The notes under the pieces are model-generated. The model made no database searches. It was given only the letters and a program-made list of their open reading frames with translations, and was not told where the DNA came from. A program made the translations under genes and the position numbers. A stretch of DNA of 64,000 nt, taken from NCBI GenBank assembly GCA_030431375.1, contig JAUIIY010000003.1, forward strand, positions 1-64,000. The letters are read 5' to 3'. Of the stretch, positions 49,583 through 57,742 are shown in pieces; within the stretch, counting starts at the first letter, position 1, and every line of letters starts with the position of its first letter. This DNA comes from Alphaproteobacteria bacterium (lineage in GTDB: Bacteria; Pseudomonadota; Alphaproteobacteria; Rickettsiales; JABSSG01).

Positions 49583-50694
49583 ATAAATTTTTGACATTAG
49601 ATTTCTATCACCAGTTTTTCCATAATATTGAGATTGATCTTTTTAAAATTTTGCTAGCAGAATCGTTAATTGTAGCTGGCTTAATTATATCGCTATATTT
49701 GGCATCCAAAATTTTAAAATTTCTTGAGAATAGATTTCAAAAAACTAGCTTAATCTGGGACGATATAATCATTGCCTCGCTCAAAAAACCTATCTATACA
49801 GTCATGGTTGGTTTGTCTATTCCAATGATGATACATAATGCAAATATATTTTCTGAAAAATTCTCCCAAAGACTCATAAAATTTGGTGAAGATTTTTTTG
49901 TATCCCTTGCTATATGTTGGTTCCTAATGGGGTTTGTGAATCAATATGTGAAAAGATATGTTAGCGCAAAGCGCAGTTTAGGCCAAGACGTTGATTATGC
50001 TTCGATTGATGGTATTTCTAAATTGGTTAAGTTTCTTATTTTTATAGCTTTTATTATAGTATTAATGGATATATTTGGCGTTAACGTAAAAGGAATTTTG
50101 GCTGCCGCGGGTATTGGCGGTATTGCTATTGGTTTTGCATCAAAAGACCTATTAGCAAATTTCTTTGGTACCTCAATAATTTATCTAGACCAACCGTTTA
50201 AGATAGGAGATTGGATTAAATCACCAGATAAAGACATAGAGGGCACTGTAGAAGAAATTGGTTGGAGAATGACGAAAATAAGGCGCTTTGATAAACGACC
50301 TATTTATGTTCCAAATTCATTATTTTTGACAATGGCCATAGAGAATCCTTCTAGGATGACTCATCGTAGAATTAGATCTATAATTGGTATTCGTTATGAA
50401 GATATGGGTGCTCTGGATGACATCACTAAACAAGTTAAGCAGATGTTGATAGATCATCCTGAAATTGATACCAACCAAACTTTAATTGTGCATTTTGAAG
50501 AATTTGCAGATTGGTCCGTTAATTTCTTGATTTACACATTCACTTATACTACAAACTGGGTCAGATTTTATGAAATTCAACAGGATGTAATGAACAAGGT
50601 CTACAAAATAATAGAAGATAATAAAGCTTCTATTGCATTCCCTACTAGTGATTTGAATATTACTGGTTCTTTACAACAACGACGAAGTAATTAA
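49579..50694 (+). CDS. mscS: MscS-family mechanosensitive channel
   Basis: A 371-residue channel protein with about four membrane helices. The pore-lining helix and beta domain are clear: [60 protein letters not shown] and [20 protein letters not shown]. It is longer than minimal MscS at the N-terminus. It likely releases solutes on osmotic downshift. Confidence 0.94.
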   Translation: MNKFLTLDFYHQFFHNIEIDLFKILLAESLIVAGLIISLYLASKILKFLENRFQKTSLIWDDIIIASLKKPIYTVMVGLSIPMMIHNANIFSEKFSQRLIKFGEDFFVSLAICWFLMGFVNQYVKRYVSAKRSLGQDVDYASIDGISKLVKFLIFIAFIIVLMDIFGVNVKGILAAAGIGGIAIGFASKDLLANFFGTSIIYLDQPFKIGDWIKSPDKDIEGTVEEIGWRMTKIRRFDKRPIYVPNSLFLTMAIENPSRMTHRRIRSIIGIRYEDMGALDDITKQVKQMLIDHPEIDTNQTLIVHFEEFADWSVNFLIYTFTYTTNWVRFYEIQQDVMNKVYKIIEDNKASIAFPTSDLNITGSLQQRRSN

Positions 50695-50716
50695 TTATTT
50701 TTTTAGGTATTGCTAT

Positions 50717-51283
50717 ATGAAAATGTCAGCTAACTCTATTAGAGCAGGAAATGTGCTAATGCATAACGACAGACTATATGTTGTTACAAAAACGCCTGAG
50801 CACACGAAGCCGGGAAAGGGAGGAGCTTTTGTTCAGGTTGAGATGAAAGATGTTAAATCTGGAAATAAACTAAATGAGAGATTTAGCTCCACAGAAAGTG
50901 TAGAGAGAGTGCGTCTTGATCAAAAAGATTTTCAATTTCTATATTTTGAAGGAGAAAAAATCTTGTTGATGGATCTTGAGTCATTTGAACAAATTGAGGT
51001 TCCGGAAGATTTTGTGGGCGAAAAGAAAGCTTACTTACAAGATGGTATGGTCGTGAAACTAGAGATGCACGAAAATGATCCAATAAATATAGAATTGCCA
51101 GAAACCGTTACATTGGCAATTACCGAAACTGAGCCAGTTGTGAAAGGTCAGACCGCCTCCGCATCATACAAGCCTGCAATATTAGAAAACGGCGTTAGGG
51201 TGATGGTGCCTCCTTTTGTAAATTCTGAAGATAAAATTGTAGTAAGGACTGAAGACAACACATATGTTGAGAGGGCTAAATAA
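50717..51283 (+). CDS. efp: elongation factor P
   Basis: EF-P helps ribosomes through proline runs. The 188-residue protein has three OB-like domains: [20 protein letters not shown], the modifiable Lys in [20 protein letters not shown], and the C-terminal signature [20 protein letters not shown] with [19 protein letters not shown]. The Lys-modifying genes (epmA/epmB) are not here. It is followed directly by the SuhB-like gene, a pairing seen in other alphaproteobacteria. Confidence 0.97.
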   Translation: MKMSANSIRAGNVLMHNDRLYVVTKTPEHTKPGKGGAFVQVEMKDVKSGNKLNERFSSTESVERVRLDQKDFQFLYFEGEKILLMDLESFEQIEVPEDFVGEKKAYLQDGMVVKLEMHENDPINIELPETVTLAITETEPVVKGQTASASYKPAILENGVRVMVPPFVNSEDKIVVRTEDNTYVERAK

Positions 51284-51285
51284 TC

Positions 51286-52017
51286 GTGAGTTATTCTGCT
51301 ACCTTGAAAATTTTTGAAAAAATTCGTGAAAATGTAAGAAACAGATTTCGGAGAGATTCCGAAGAGCTTAAAATGCTGCAATCTTCTCCTAACTCGACTA
51401 GATACGCTCAGAAGACCATTGAAAAAGTTGAGTCAATTATTATTGACGAGTTAAAGAATGCCAGGCCAAAATTTGGTATATTGTCTCATTATTCAGGTGA
51501 AATTAAAGGGTCCGATGAAAGATATAGATGGATCGTAAATTCTTTATCAAATATTGAAAATTTTGCCCATTCACTCCCTTTTTCTACATGTTCAATTGCA
51601 TTAGAATATCAGCAAGACGGAGAGAGGGAGATTTTGGTTAGTTTTGTTCTAGTCATTGGAAGTGATGAAGCATTTTTTGCTAGTAAAGGCAATGGTGCTT
51701 GGATTCAGATTGACAGTCTTTCCCAAAATACCAGGTCAAGAATCAGAGTTTCACCGAGAAAGGATATCGATACAGCTATTACTGTTGATGATACATCCGG
51801 CCAAGCAAAAAATACGGTAAATTTCAATTCAAGTATCTTGCCTCTAGTGTATCTTGCATGTGGAAGAGTCGATTATGCGAAGATCTCAAATGCTTCTTAT
51901 ACTGAAATCGCAGCTGCATCTCTATTAATTAGAGAATCAGGAGGGTCATGTGTAATTGAGGAGCATAACGGCAAATATACGGTTATTGCTTCTAACACAT
52001 CGTTGAAAATCAAATAA
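51286..52017 (+). CDS. SuhB-like inositol monophosphatase homologue with lost active site
   Basis: A 243-residue member of the inositol monophosphatase/SuhB family, begun at GTG just after efp. The fold markers remain (GEIKGSDERYRWIV, NFAHSLPFSTCSIALEY, ASKGNGAWIQID, IAAASLLIRESGG). The metal-binding residues are changed: the EE-S-G pair is HYSG at residues 68-71, DPLDGT is NSLSNI at 85-90, and the WD of the last motif is TE. Catalysis is therefore unlikely. E. coli SuhB also works non-catalytically in rRNA antitermination, which might explain why the gene is kept. Confidence 0.8.
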   Translation: MSYSATLKIFEKIRENVRNRFRRDSEELKMLQSSPNSTRYAQKTIEKVESIIIDELKNARPKFGILSHYSGEIKGSDERYRWIVNSLSNIENFAHSLPFSTCSIALEYQQDGEREILVSFVLVIGSDEAFFASKGNGAWIQIDSLSQNTRSRIRVSPRKDIDTAITVDDTSGQAKNTVNFNSSILPLVYLACGRVDYAKISNASYTEIAAASLLIRESGGSCVIEEHNGKYTVIASNTSLKIK

Positions 52018-52089
52018 ATCTCTATCATTTTGATATATTTGGCTAGTTGTTGCATTTTCATATGAGAATCTAAAATAAGAGTGATAGGC

Positions 52090-52230
52090 TTGGTTCCTAA
52101 AATTGGTTGGGAGAAAACGCATACAAGGCGTGTAGCTTCCTGGTGATATAATCAGGGCAATGCTGCAGGGCTGCATCTAACTAGAATGGCTTAACTCAAA
52201 CTATGCTGCTTGAAATTGGGCCTGAACTAT
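52090..52230 (+). pseudogene. decayed copy of the 5' end of the 54181 phosphotransferase gene
   Basis: Translation from TTG 52090 gives LVPKIGWEKTHTRRVASW and a TGA, matching VFKIDWEKTHKRHVIPDD at the start of the 54181 gene. At DNA level about 75 bases (52093-52168 against 54185-54259) match at roughly 80 percent by eye with one indel, and resemblance then fades. The copy is in the same orientation and lies on the other side of the MACPF gene. It is not functional. Confidence 0.8.
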
Positions 52231-52257
52231 TTCTCTCGAGCAACCCTTTAACACAGA

Positions 52258-52285
52258 CGAATGGTTTGGGACGGCAAACCATTCG
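52258..52285. repeat. perfect 11-bp inverted repeat
   Basis: CGAATGGTTTG (52258-52268) and CAAACCATTCG (52275-52285) are exact inverted copies around the six bases GGACGG. No T run follows on either strand, so it is not a standard terminator. It sits between the decayed kinase copy and the 3' end of the MACPF gene. Confidence 0.7.
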
Positions 52286-52299
52286 AGATGTAGATTATA

Positions 52300-52322
52300 T
52301 AAAAACCACTGCAAAACAGTGA
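52300..52322 (-). terminator. probable terminator of the MACPF gene
   Basis: On the minus strand, directly after the stop codon, CACTG-TTTTG-CAGTG is followed by GTTTTTATAT. The stem is only five or six pairs, so it is moderate in strength, but its placement fits. Confidence 0.55.
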
Positions 52323-52325
52323 GAT

Positions 52326-53906
52326 TTAAGCAGGATTTTCACCTTCAATGATTGAAGAAAAATTACCTTGAACATTTACTTGTGGAGCTTGATAAAGTTG
52401 GAAATAAAATTCAGGTTTTTCTTTATAATAAGTGTGAGCTGAACAATCGCCGGCACTTGGACAGGTGCAATCTTTGGTACTTGAGCTATCACAGAATGGA
52501 CCCTGGTATTTAAATCCATCTGTAGTCTTGCCTCTCCAAAAGCCGTTAAAAGAACCACCCCCATCAATGAAATACTGAAAGGAATAATTATAAGTATTAC
52601 CATAGATATCAACTGTGTATAGCTGTTCTATAAAACGCCCATCAATTTTTTCATCTCCTGTATATAATTCCCAAGTTTCTATACTGGTTCCATTATTGCC
52701 ATTGTTATAAAAAGTAGTGCCAAGATAGGCCGTAAATTTATATTGTATTGTATCCATGAATGCTAGATCGCCAGATGTAATATTTTGTACTTTAGACAAA
52801 ATATTTTGGGATATTTGAATGCAACTTTGAGGTTCGCTGTAGCAAGCCTCTGAACTCATTGCTGGGTTTGAGTTTGAGGTCAATACCTCAATGTTATTAT
52901 CAACAATTTCTGAGAATTTGGTCAAATCTTTATAGAAATCACTTGTTGTATCGAAGGCAACAGGATAACCATTCTCGAGTTCGTAGATTTTTTGTTGATA
53001 ATATGAGTTCTCTAAGTAAGAATTAGCTAGATTATCTCTTGCTTCAACAACAGTAGAATTTATAAAAGACTTAGGCATCTGTAGTCCAAACAAATCAATT
53101 GGCTGAGCGCTAAACATATTGGATAAGGGATATATTTTTTCTTGAGGAGAAAAGTTAAATTGTGAAGTGAAATTCTGACTGGCGTAATTGAGGAGGCCAT
53201 TAGCTGCATTCACACAATTGTCCATTGCATCTAAATTGCACGTCAGAACATAATATTCCCCTGATGAATTTTTACTTAGAATTTTAGATAGTAGCTGGGG
53301 CTCCCCACCTATTTGAAAAGCTTGCACTGAAACTGATCCTTTTAGTTTCAGGGAAGTCACTGTTTTCTGAACGGAAGAAGAGGCAGAAAAAATATCACCA
53401 AAACTTGCTCCAGTAGATGATGTGAATTTCTCTTTTTCGTATTCACTTTCAAAATTAAGGTTTAGTCCCATAAGTAGCATTGCACCTAATTGGTAAGATG
53501 TAACCACGTAATCACCACATATAATCCCAAAATAAGGATCAGCCTGATAATATGATTTGCCAGCACTATTTAACATTTCTTCACCTGCGCCAGCGAATTG
53601 CACATCAATATTTGACGAAGAAATTCCATAGTAATTCAACGAAAGAGAATAATCCTTATCTTGCATATTCCTCAAGTAGCTTGCTGAAGCTGAAGCAGAA
53701 AACATACCGAATCCTCCAGAAGCGCTCACAGAAAAATTAATATCCTCTTCCAATTGGGAAAAAGTAGTTGTGTAATCAAAGTTTAATGAGGATTGAGGAG
53801 CAGCAAGAGTTGTATTTCCAGCTGCATAACAAGCTTCAGATACTAACTGTTGAGTGTCGCTTGAGAACCCAATCCCTTTAATTATTGAATTGCCTAATTT
53901 TGTCAT
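52326..53906 (-). CDS. MACPF/perforin-like protein
   Basis: A 526-residue protein that I place in the MACPF (perforin/complement) pore-forming superfamily. After LGNSIIKGIGFSSDT comes a Ser/Ala-rich amphipathic stretch (SVSASGGFGMFSASASASYL), then CGDYVVTSYQLGAMLLMGLN at residues 130-149, which corresponds to the MACPF signature (aromatic-GTH-x-GG type), and later VSVQAFQIGGEPQLLSKILS. The C-terminal third is Cys/Gly/Asn-rich and unassigned (CDSSSTKDCTCPSAGDC). There is no N-terminal signal peptide. AGGAG precedes the ATG. The GG of the signature is GA here, and the His is Tyr, so the assignment is plausible rather than certain. Confidence 0.65.
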   Translation of the reverse strand: MTKLGNSIIKGIGFSSDTQQLVSEACYAAGNTTLAAPQSSLNFDYTTTFSQLEEDINFSVSASGGFGMFSASASASYLRNMQDKDYSLSLNYYGISSSNIDVQFAGAGEEMLNSAGKSYYQADPYFGIICGDYVVTSYQLGAMLLMGLNLNFESEYEKEKFTSSTGASFGDIFSASSSVQKTVTSLKLKGSVSVQAFQIGGEPQLLSKILSKNSSGEYYVLTCNLDAMDNCVNAANGLLNYASQNFTSQFNFSPQEKIYPLSNMFSAQPIDLFGLQMPKSFINSTVVEARDNLANSYLENSYYQQKIYELENGYPVAFDTTSDFYKDLTKFSEIVDNNIEVLTSNSNPAMSSEACYSEPQSCIQISQNILSKVQNITSGDLAFMDTIQYKFTAYLGTTFYNNGNNGTSIETWELYTGDEKIDGRFIEQLYTVDIYGNTYNYSFQYFIDGGGSFNGFWRGKTTDGFKYQGPFCDSSSTKDCTCPSAGDCSAHTYYKEKPEFYFQLYQAPQVNVQGNFSSIIEGENPA

Positions 53907-53935
53907 AGTAAACTCCTAAGTGTATGATCAAAAGA

Positions 53936-53952
53936 TTCTAAATTTTTTAGAA
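53936..53952. promoter_or_regulatory. operator-like inverted repeat upstream of the MACPF gene
   Basis: TTCTAAA-TTT-TTTAGAA is a perfect 7-bp inverted repeat, about 30 bases upstream of the MACPF start codon. It could bind a regulator or form a leader hairpin. No factor is known. Confidence 0.4.
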
Positions 53953-54066
53953 CCGAAATTCAGTAGAACAAAATGACAAAGTGGAATCAAGTTAAATTAT
54001 AGTTAAGATGTTTACTTTGCCGATATGAAGCTTTCAAATAATTAAATGTAACCTCAAGAATAGAAA

Positions 54067-54079
54067 TGGTGTGACACCA
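54067..54079. promoter_or_regulatory. palindrome in the divergent MACPF/phosphotransferase promoter region
   Basis: TGGTGT-G-ACACCA is a perfect 6+1+6 palindrome in the 274-base gap between two divergent genes, about 56 bases upstream of the -10 hexamer of the 54181 gene. It may be an operator; this is inference from shape and position only. Confidence 0.4.
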
Positions 54080-54122
54080 CAAAGTTTATTTTTGCAGACC
54101 ATAAGCTCTGATCCAAGCTTGG

Positions 54123-54150
54123 TTCACGTTTTGATATTTTATGATATAAT
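54123..54150 (+). promoter_or_regulatory. sigma-70-type promoter for the 54181 gene
   Basis: A -35-like TTCACG (54123-54128), a 16-base spacer and a perfect TATAAT (54145-54150) lie about 30 bases before the GTG start. The -35 box is partial; the -10 box is exact. Confidence 0.6.
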
Positions 54151-54180
54151 ATATTCTGAAGTAAAAAGGGAAAGATCTAG

Positions 54181-55161
54181 GTGGTTTTTAAAATTGATTG
54201 GGAGAAAACTCATAAAAGGCATGTAATTCCAGATGATATAATCAAGTCAATGCTTGAGGATTACTATCCTAGTCGCGATATTGAAAGCTATAAATTGCTC
54301 GATGGGGGATGTGCCAACTCAAATGTTATTGTGTATTTGTGCAGTCAAGCATTGCCGGTTATTTTAAGAGTTTATATAAGAGACCCGGGAAGCGCCGAAA
54401 AAGAGAAAAAAATTTCTGGGTTGCTCTGTGGAAATGTTCCAGTGCCAGAATTTTATTATGATGCTAGTCTGTCAGGATATAAATTTGCGATAGTAAAATT
54501 TCTGCCAGGAAGGTCATTGCAGGATTTTTTATTGAATAACGGAGGAGAAGATATCGAGCCTGTAATGTTTAAGGTTGGACATGTCTTAGGTCAGATAACA
54601 AATATAAAGTTCCCGCATAGCGGATTTTTCAACGATAATTTAGAAATAAAAGAAGAGTTAAATCAACAAGCGCTAATAAATTATTGCATGGAGTTGCTTA
54701 AAAATTGGAACGTACAATCTGCTTTATCGCAGGACAAAATCAACCAAATAAAGAAAAATTTTGATGCGTATGCATCATTTCTACCCGATGGCAACGAGAA
54801 AAATTTGGTGCATGCTGATTTTGATCCAGCAAATATATTGGTGGATAAACGGAACGGAGAGTGGCAGGTTTCGGGTGTTTTGGATTGGGAGTTCGCTTTC
54901 TCAGGATCAACTTTGCATGATGTTTCAAATATGCTGAGATATGCCCACTTAATGCCTCAAAATTATACCACGTCGTTCTTAAATGGACTAACCTCACAAG
55001 GCTATCAGCCTGCTGATTCCTGGAATATCACAATGTATCTGCTAAATATTATTTCTCTTTTAGATTGCTTAAGTAGAACTGCGTATAACACGCGTCCAAA
55101 TCAAAATAGTGATATACAGAAGTTAATTGCGTATTTTTTATTTCAATTGGATGGCCAATAA
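54181..55161 (+). CDS. APH/choline-kinase-fold phosphotransferase
   Basis: A 326-residue small-molecule kinase of the aminoglycoside phosphotransferase superfamily. It shows a nucleotide loop KLLDGGCANSNVIVYLC near 40, the ATP-binding Lys/Arg region ILRVYIRDPG, the hinge FAIVKFLPGRSLQDFLL, the catalytic loop NLVHADFDPANILVDKR near 213, and the metal-binding segment VSGVLDWEFAFSGSTLHDVS. The substrate is unknown and need not be an antibiotic. It begins with GTG after GGGAAAGA. A decayed 5' copy lies at 52090. Confidence 0.85.
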   Translation: MVFKIDWEKTHKRHVIPDDIIKSMLEDYYPSRDIESYKLLDGGCANSNVIVYLCSQALPVILRVYIRDPGSAEKEKKISGLLCGNVPVPEFYYDASLSGYKFAIVKFLPGRSLQDFLLNNGGEDIEPVMFKVGHVLGQITNIKFPHSGFFNDNLEIKEELNQQALINYCMELLKNWNVQSALSQDKINQIKKNFDAYASFLPDGNEKNLVHADFDPANILVDKRNGEWQVSGVLDWEFAFSGSTLHDVSNMLRYAHLMPQNYTTSFLNGLTSQGYQPADSWNITMYLLNIISLLDCLSRTAYNTRPNQNSDIQKLIAYFLFQLDGQ

Positions 55162-55256
55162 TTAAGTTCTGGTTTCGTTAGAGTTTACACATTCGTGGAT
55201 TTATATATAGAAAAATATGGAAAAGAAATGTTAAACTTATAAAAAAAGAGGTTGAA

Positions 55257-56270
55257 ATGACATTGCCAATTTATAAAAGAGTTTTGCACGAGGCATCTAG
55301 CGAAGAATTATCTCATTGGAAGAGTTTGAAAACTTCAAATGGGGTTACCTTGGATGATATCATTAGCCCAGGTGAAAATGAAAAGCATGCTAGGGTAGGA
55401 ACCTTTGCTGGTGATGCTGAATCATATCGAGTTTTCAGGACATATTTTGACAAAGTAATAAAATATTATCATGGAATTAACCCTCAATCTATGCACATTA
55501 AAGATTGGGATTTAAGTAAGATTCATGTTGATGAGCACCTATTCAAGGACAAAAGGATTATCTCTACTCGTGTTAGGGTGGCAAGGAATATAGTTGGTTT
55601 TCCATTTGAGATGAAAATGTCCCTTGCTCAGAGAAAAGAGGTAGAGAAGAAAATTATTTCGGCATCAAAAAACCTAAAAGGTGATCTTGAGTGTGAATAT
55701 TTTCCTCTTTATGAAATGACCGAAAAGGAAAAAGAACATTTTAGGGAAGAGCATTTATTATATGCCGAGCCACGCCAATATATGTATGCATGTGGCCTGG
55801 CGAATGATTGGCCGCAAGCACGAGGTATTTTCTTATCTAAAAATCGTGAATTTAGCATGTGGGTGAATGAAGAAGACCATTTGCGCATTATATCGATGCA
55901 AAAAGGCGGTAATATCAAGGAAGTCTTTTCTCGTTTGAATCGTGCGGCTGAAGCAATGCAGGAAGAATTAACATTTACTTTTGACGAACGCTTAGGTTAT
56001 GTCAATACTTGTCCTACGAATATTGGAACTGCAATGCGTGCCAGTGTATTGGTGCATCTGCCAAATTTAAGTGAAAATCCTGACTTAAGAGCTTTCTGCT
56101 TTCATTTTGGTGTTGATGTAAGAGGTCAGCATGGTGAAGCATCAAACGAAGAAAGAACTGAAATTTTTGATATTTCTAATTCCAAAAGGCTTGGTGTCTC
56201 TGGTGTGCAGGTAATTAATTTCTTAAGTTCTGGTGTAGAAAAAATCCTTAAAATGGAAGATATGTTTTAG
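55257..56270 (+). CDS. arginine kinase (phosphagen kinase family)
   Basis: Arginine kinase reversibly moves phosphate from ATP to arginine, making phosphoarginine as an energy store. The 337-residue protein is full length. The N-terminal guanidino domain includes ARVGTFAGDAESYRVFRTYF near 45-64, and the catalytic domain has STRVRVARN (103-111), the NEEDHLR loop (204-210) with the substrate-binding Glu, the reactive Cys in TCPTNIGTAMRAS (251-263), and VRGQHGEASNEERTEIFDIS. All key Arg, Glu and Cys residues are present. McsB, the protein-arginine kinase, lacks the N-terminal domain, so it is excluded. Arginine rather than creatine is inferred from family distribution. The gene looks intact and separate, with its own 95-base upstream gap. 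Confidence 0.93.
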   Translation: MTLPIYKRVLHEASSEELSHWKSLKTSNGVTLDDIISPGENEKHARVGTFAGDAESYRVFRTYFDKVIKYYHGINPQSMHIKDWDLSKIHVDEHLFKDKRIISTRVRVARNIVGFPFEMKMSLAQRKEVEKKIISASKNLKGDLECEYFPLYEMTEKEKEHFREEHLLYAEPRQYMYACGLANDWPQARGIFLSKNREFSMWVNEEDHLRIISMQKGGNIKEVFSRLNRAAEAMQEELTFTFDERLGYVNTCPTNIGTAMRASVLVHLPNLSENPDLRAFCFHFGVDVRGQHGEASNEERTEIFDISNSKRLGVSGVQVINFLSSGVEKILKMEDMF

Positions 56271-56838
56271 TTTGTATAGATTTGCATCTAAAATCATATT
56301 CCCATAATTTGGTTAAGAATCGCTTTTATAGGGAATTAAGGTGATTGTTTTCTATATCCTATTTGCTTAGCTTTTTAGCAAACTTTATTTGCTCTACGGA
56401 TGAGAATCAGTAATATATATACTTACATGATATGATCAATCTCAGGGGGCTATTCTTAAGGTATTCCCCATTCTGCGGGTTCGCTAACTTTAGAAGACTA
56501 TCCGTGAAGCGGGCTTTCTTTATCTTCATAATTAGCTGGAGGTGGTAGATAGTTGTAGCAATAGATGCAAATATCTGAATTGAAGCTATTGTACAATAAG
56601 TGTAAAACTAACTTTGTCAATTTGATTGTAAAAAACTTTATTAATATTTTAGAGTGCTAAGAGAAACTTCCCAAATCCAGAAATGTCCGTAGGTACGACC
56701 TATTTAGAGTTTGAGCCAATTTATTTGCTTGTGTATCCTAAAAATTTTAGTATCAGAAAGTTATGATTTTCATTTCTTGATTATGTCTGTATTTGTGCTT
56801 ATGATGAAACGATCAATAAATATTTATCGCGAGCTCAT
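56271..56838. other. 568-base gap without a recognisable gene
   Basis: No gene or RNA is recognised. Stops are dense in all frames that I read. One scrap, GIPHSAGSLTLEDYP near 56459-56506, looks protein-like. A single GAGTGCTAA at 56652-56660 resembles one arm of a CIRCE element but has no partner. Confidence 0.5.
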
Positions 56839-57726
56839 ATGGTAAGATCTTTATTATTATTATCAATTGTTTTCTACTCTGCCGCTTCTCAGGCTAAAAG
56901 TTTGTGTATTTCAGACTATTGTCTTTACTATAATTTTAAATCTACCTATAGATATATGGGTAATCTAACAGGGCTTGTTACACTGAGTAATGGTGTAAAT
57001 TTGTATGTTGACACTAGAGATGGAGTTATTGCACCATATTTAATTGTATTCGGAGAATGGGAAACAAGAAAGTTAAAGTTAGTAGAAAGCTTTTTAACTA
57101 AAGATTCAAAAGTAATAGAGGTTGGAGCTAATGTAGGTTATTACACTTTTAATATAGCCAGACAACTGCATAGAAAAAAAGGAAATGGTGAAGTTTGGTC
57201 ATTTGAAGCAAATCCCCGACTTGCCAGTCTTTTAAAGAAATCATCTATAATAAATAAAGGTAAAGTAAATATATTTAATGAACTTGTTTATGATAATGTA
57301 GGTGATGAAATGAGTTTTTCTTATTTTGAATCAAATGTAGGGATGGGGAGAGTTCATTCTGGATTTGAAAATTCTAATATGGATCCAGTTCACACACTTA
57401 CAATGAAAACAAATACTTTAGATAATGTGTTGGGAAAGGATTTCAAAGCCGATTTAGTAAGGATGGACGCAGAAGGATCTGAATTCAAAATATTAAGGGG
57501 AGCAAGTTATATACTCAACAATTCTAACGATGTAGTTGTTTTTATGGAATGGAATTTACCAGCTTTATCAAAAAATTCTGATGTTAGTAAAGAGTTGGAT
57601 TATTATTTGAGTAAAGGGTACAACTTTTATGATATCACAAAAAAAGGATTAACTAAGATTCATTCTAAGCAAGATTTAATGAATATTGAGTTCTCTGACA
57701 TAGTTATGACACGTAAAAAATTATAA
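56839..57726 (+). CDS. exported FkbM-family methyltransferase
   Basis: A 295-residue class I methyltransferase of the FkbM type. The N-terminus MVRSLLLLSIVFYSAASQA is a clear Sec signal peptide with a likely cut after SQA. The SAM-binding motif KVIEVGANVGYYTFNIARQL lies at residues 91-110, VWSFEANPRLASLLKKS follows, and DLVRMDAEGSEFKILRGASY is the FkbM-specific segment. Export of a SAM-dependent enzyme is odd, because SAM is cytoplasmic; the target may be outside the bacterium, in the host. It stands alone between two gaps. Confidence 0.85.
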   Translation: MVRSLLLLSIVFYSAASQAKSLCISDYCLYYNFKSTYRYMGNLTGLVTLSNGVNLYVDTRDGVIAPYLIVFGEWETRKLKLVESFLTKDSKVIEVGANVGYYTFNIARQLHRKKGNGEVWSFEANPRLASLLKKSSIINKGKVNIFNELVYDNVGDEMSFSYFESNVGMGRVHSGFENSNMDPVHTLTMKTNTLDNVLGKDFKADLVRMDAEGSEFKILRGASYILNNSNDVVVFMEWNLPALSKNSDVSKELDYYLSKGYNFYDITKKGLTKIHSKQDLMNIEFSDIVMTRKKL

Positions 57727-57742
57727 TTTTTTCTAGCGCTCT

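Noticed and set aside
55257-56270. McsB-type protein-arginine kinase
   Set aside because: The protein has the N-terminal guanidino kinase domain (GTFAGDAESYRVF), the length and the reactive-Cys loop of free-arginine kinases, and no McsA or ClpC gene is nearby.
56652-56660. GAGTGCTAA as a CIRCE heat-shock operator
   Set aside because: There is no partner TTAGCACTC at the required spacing and it lies about 1.1 kb upstream of groES, beyond another gene.
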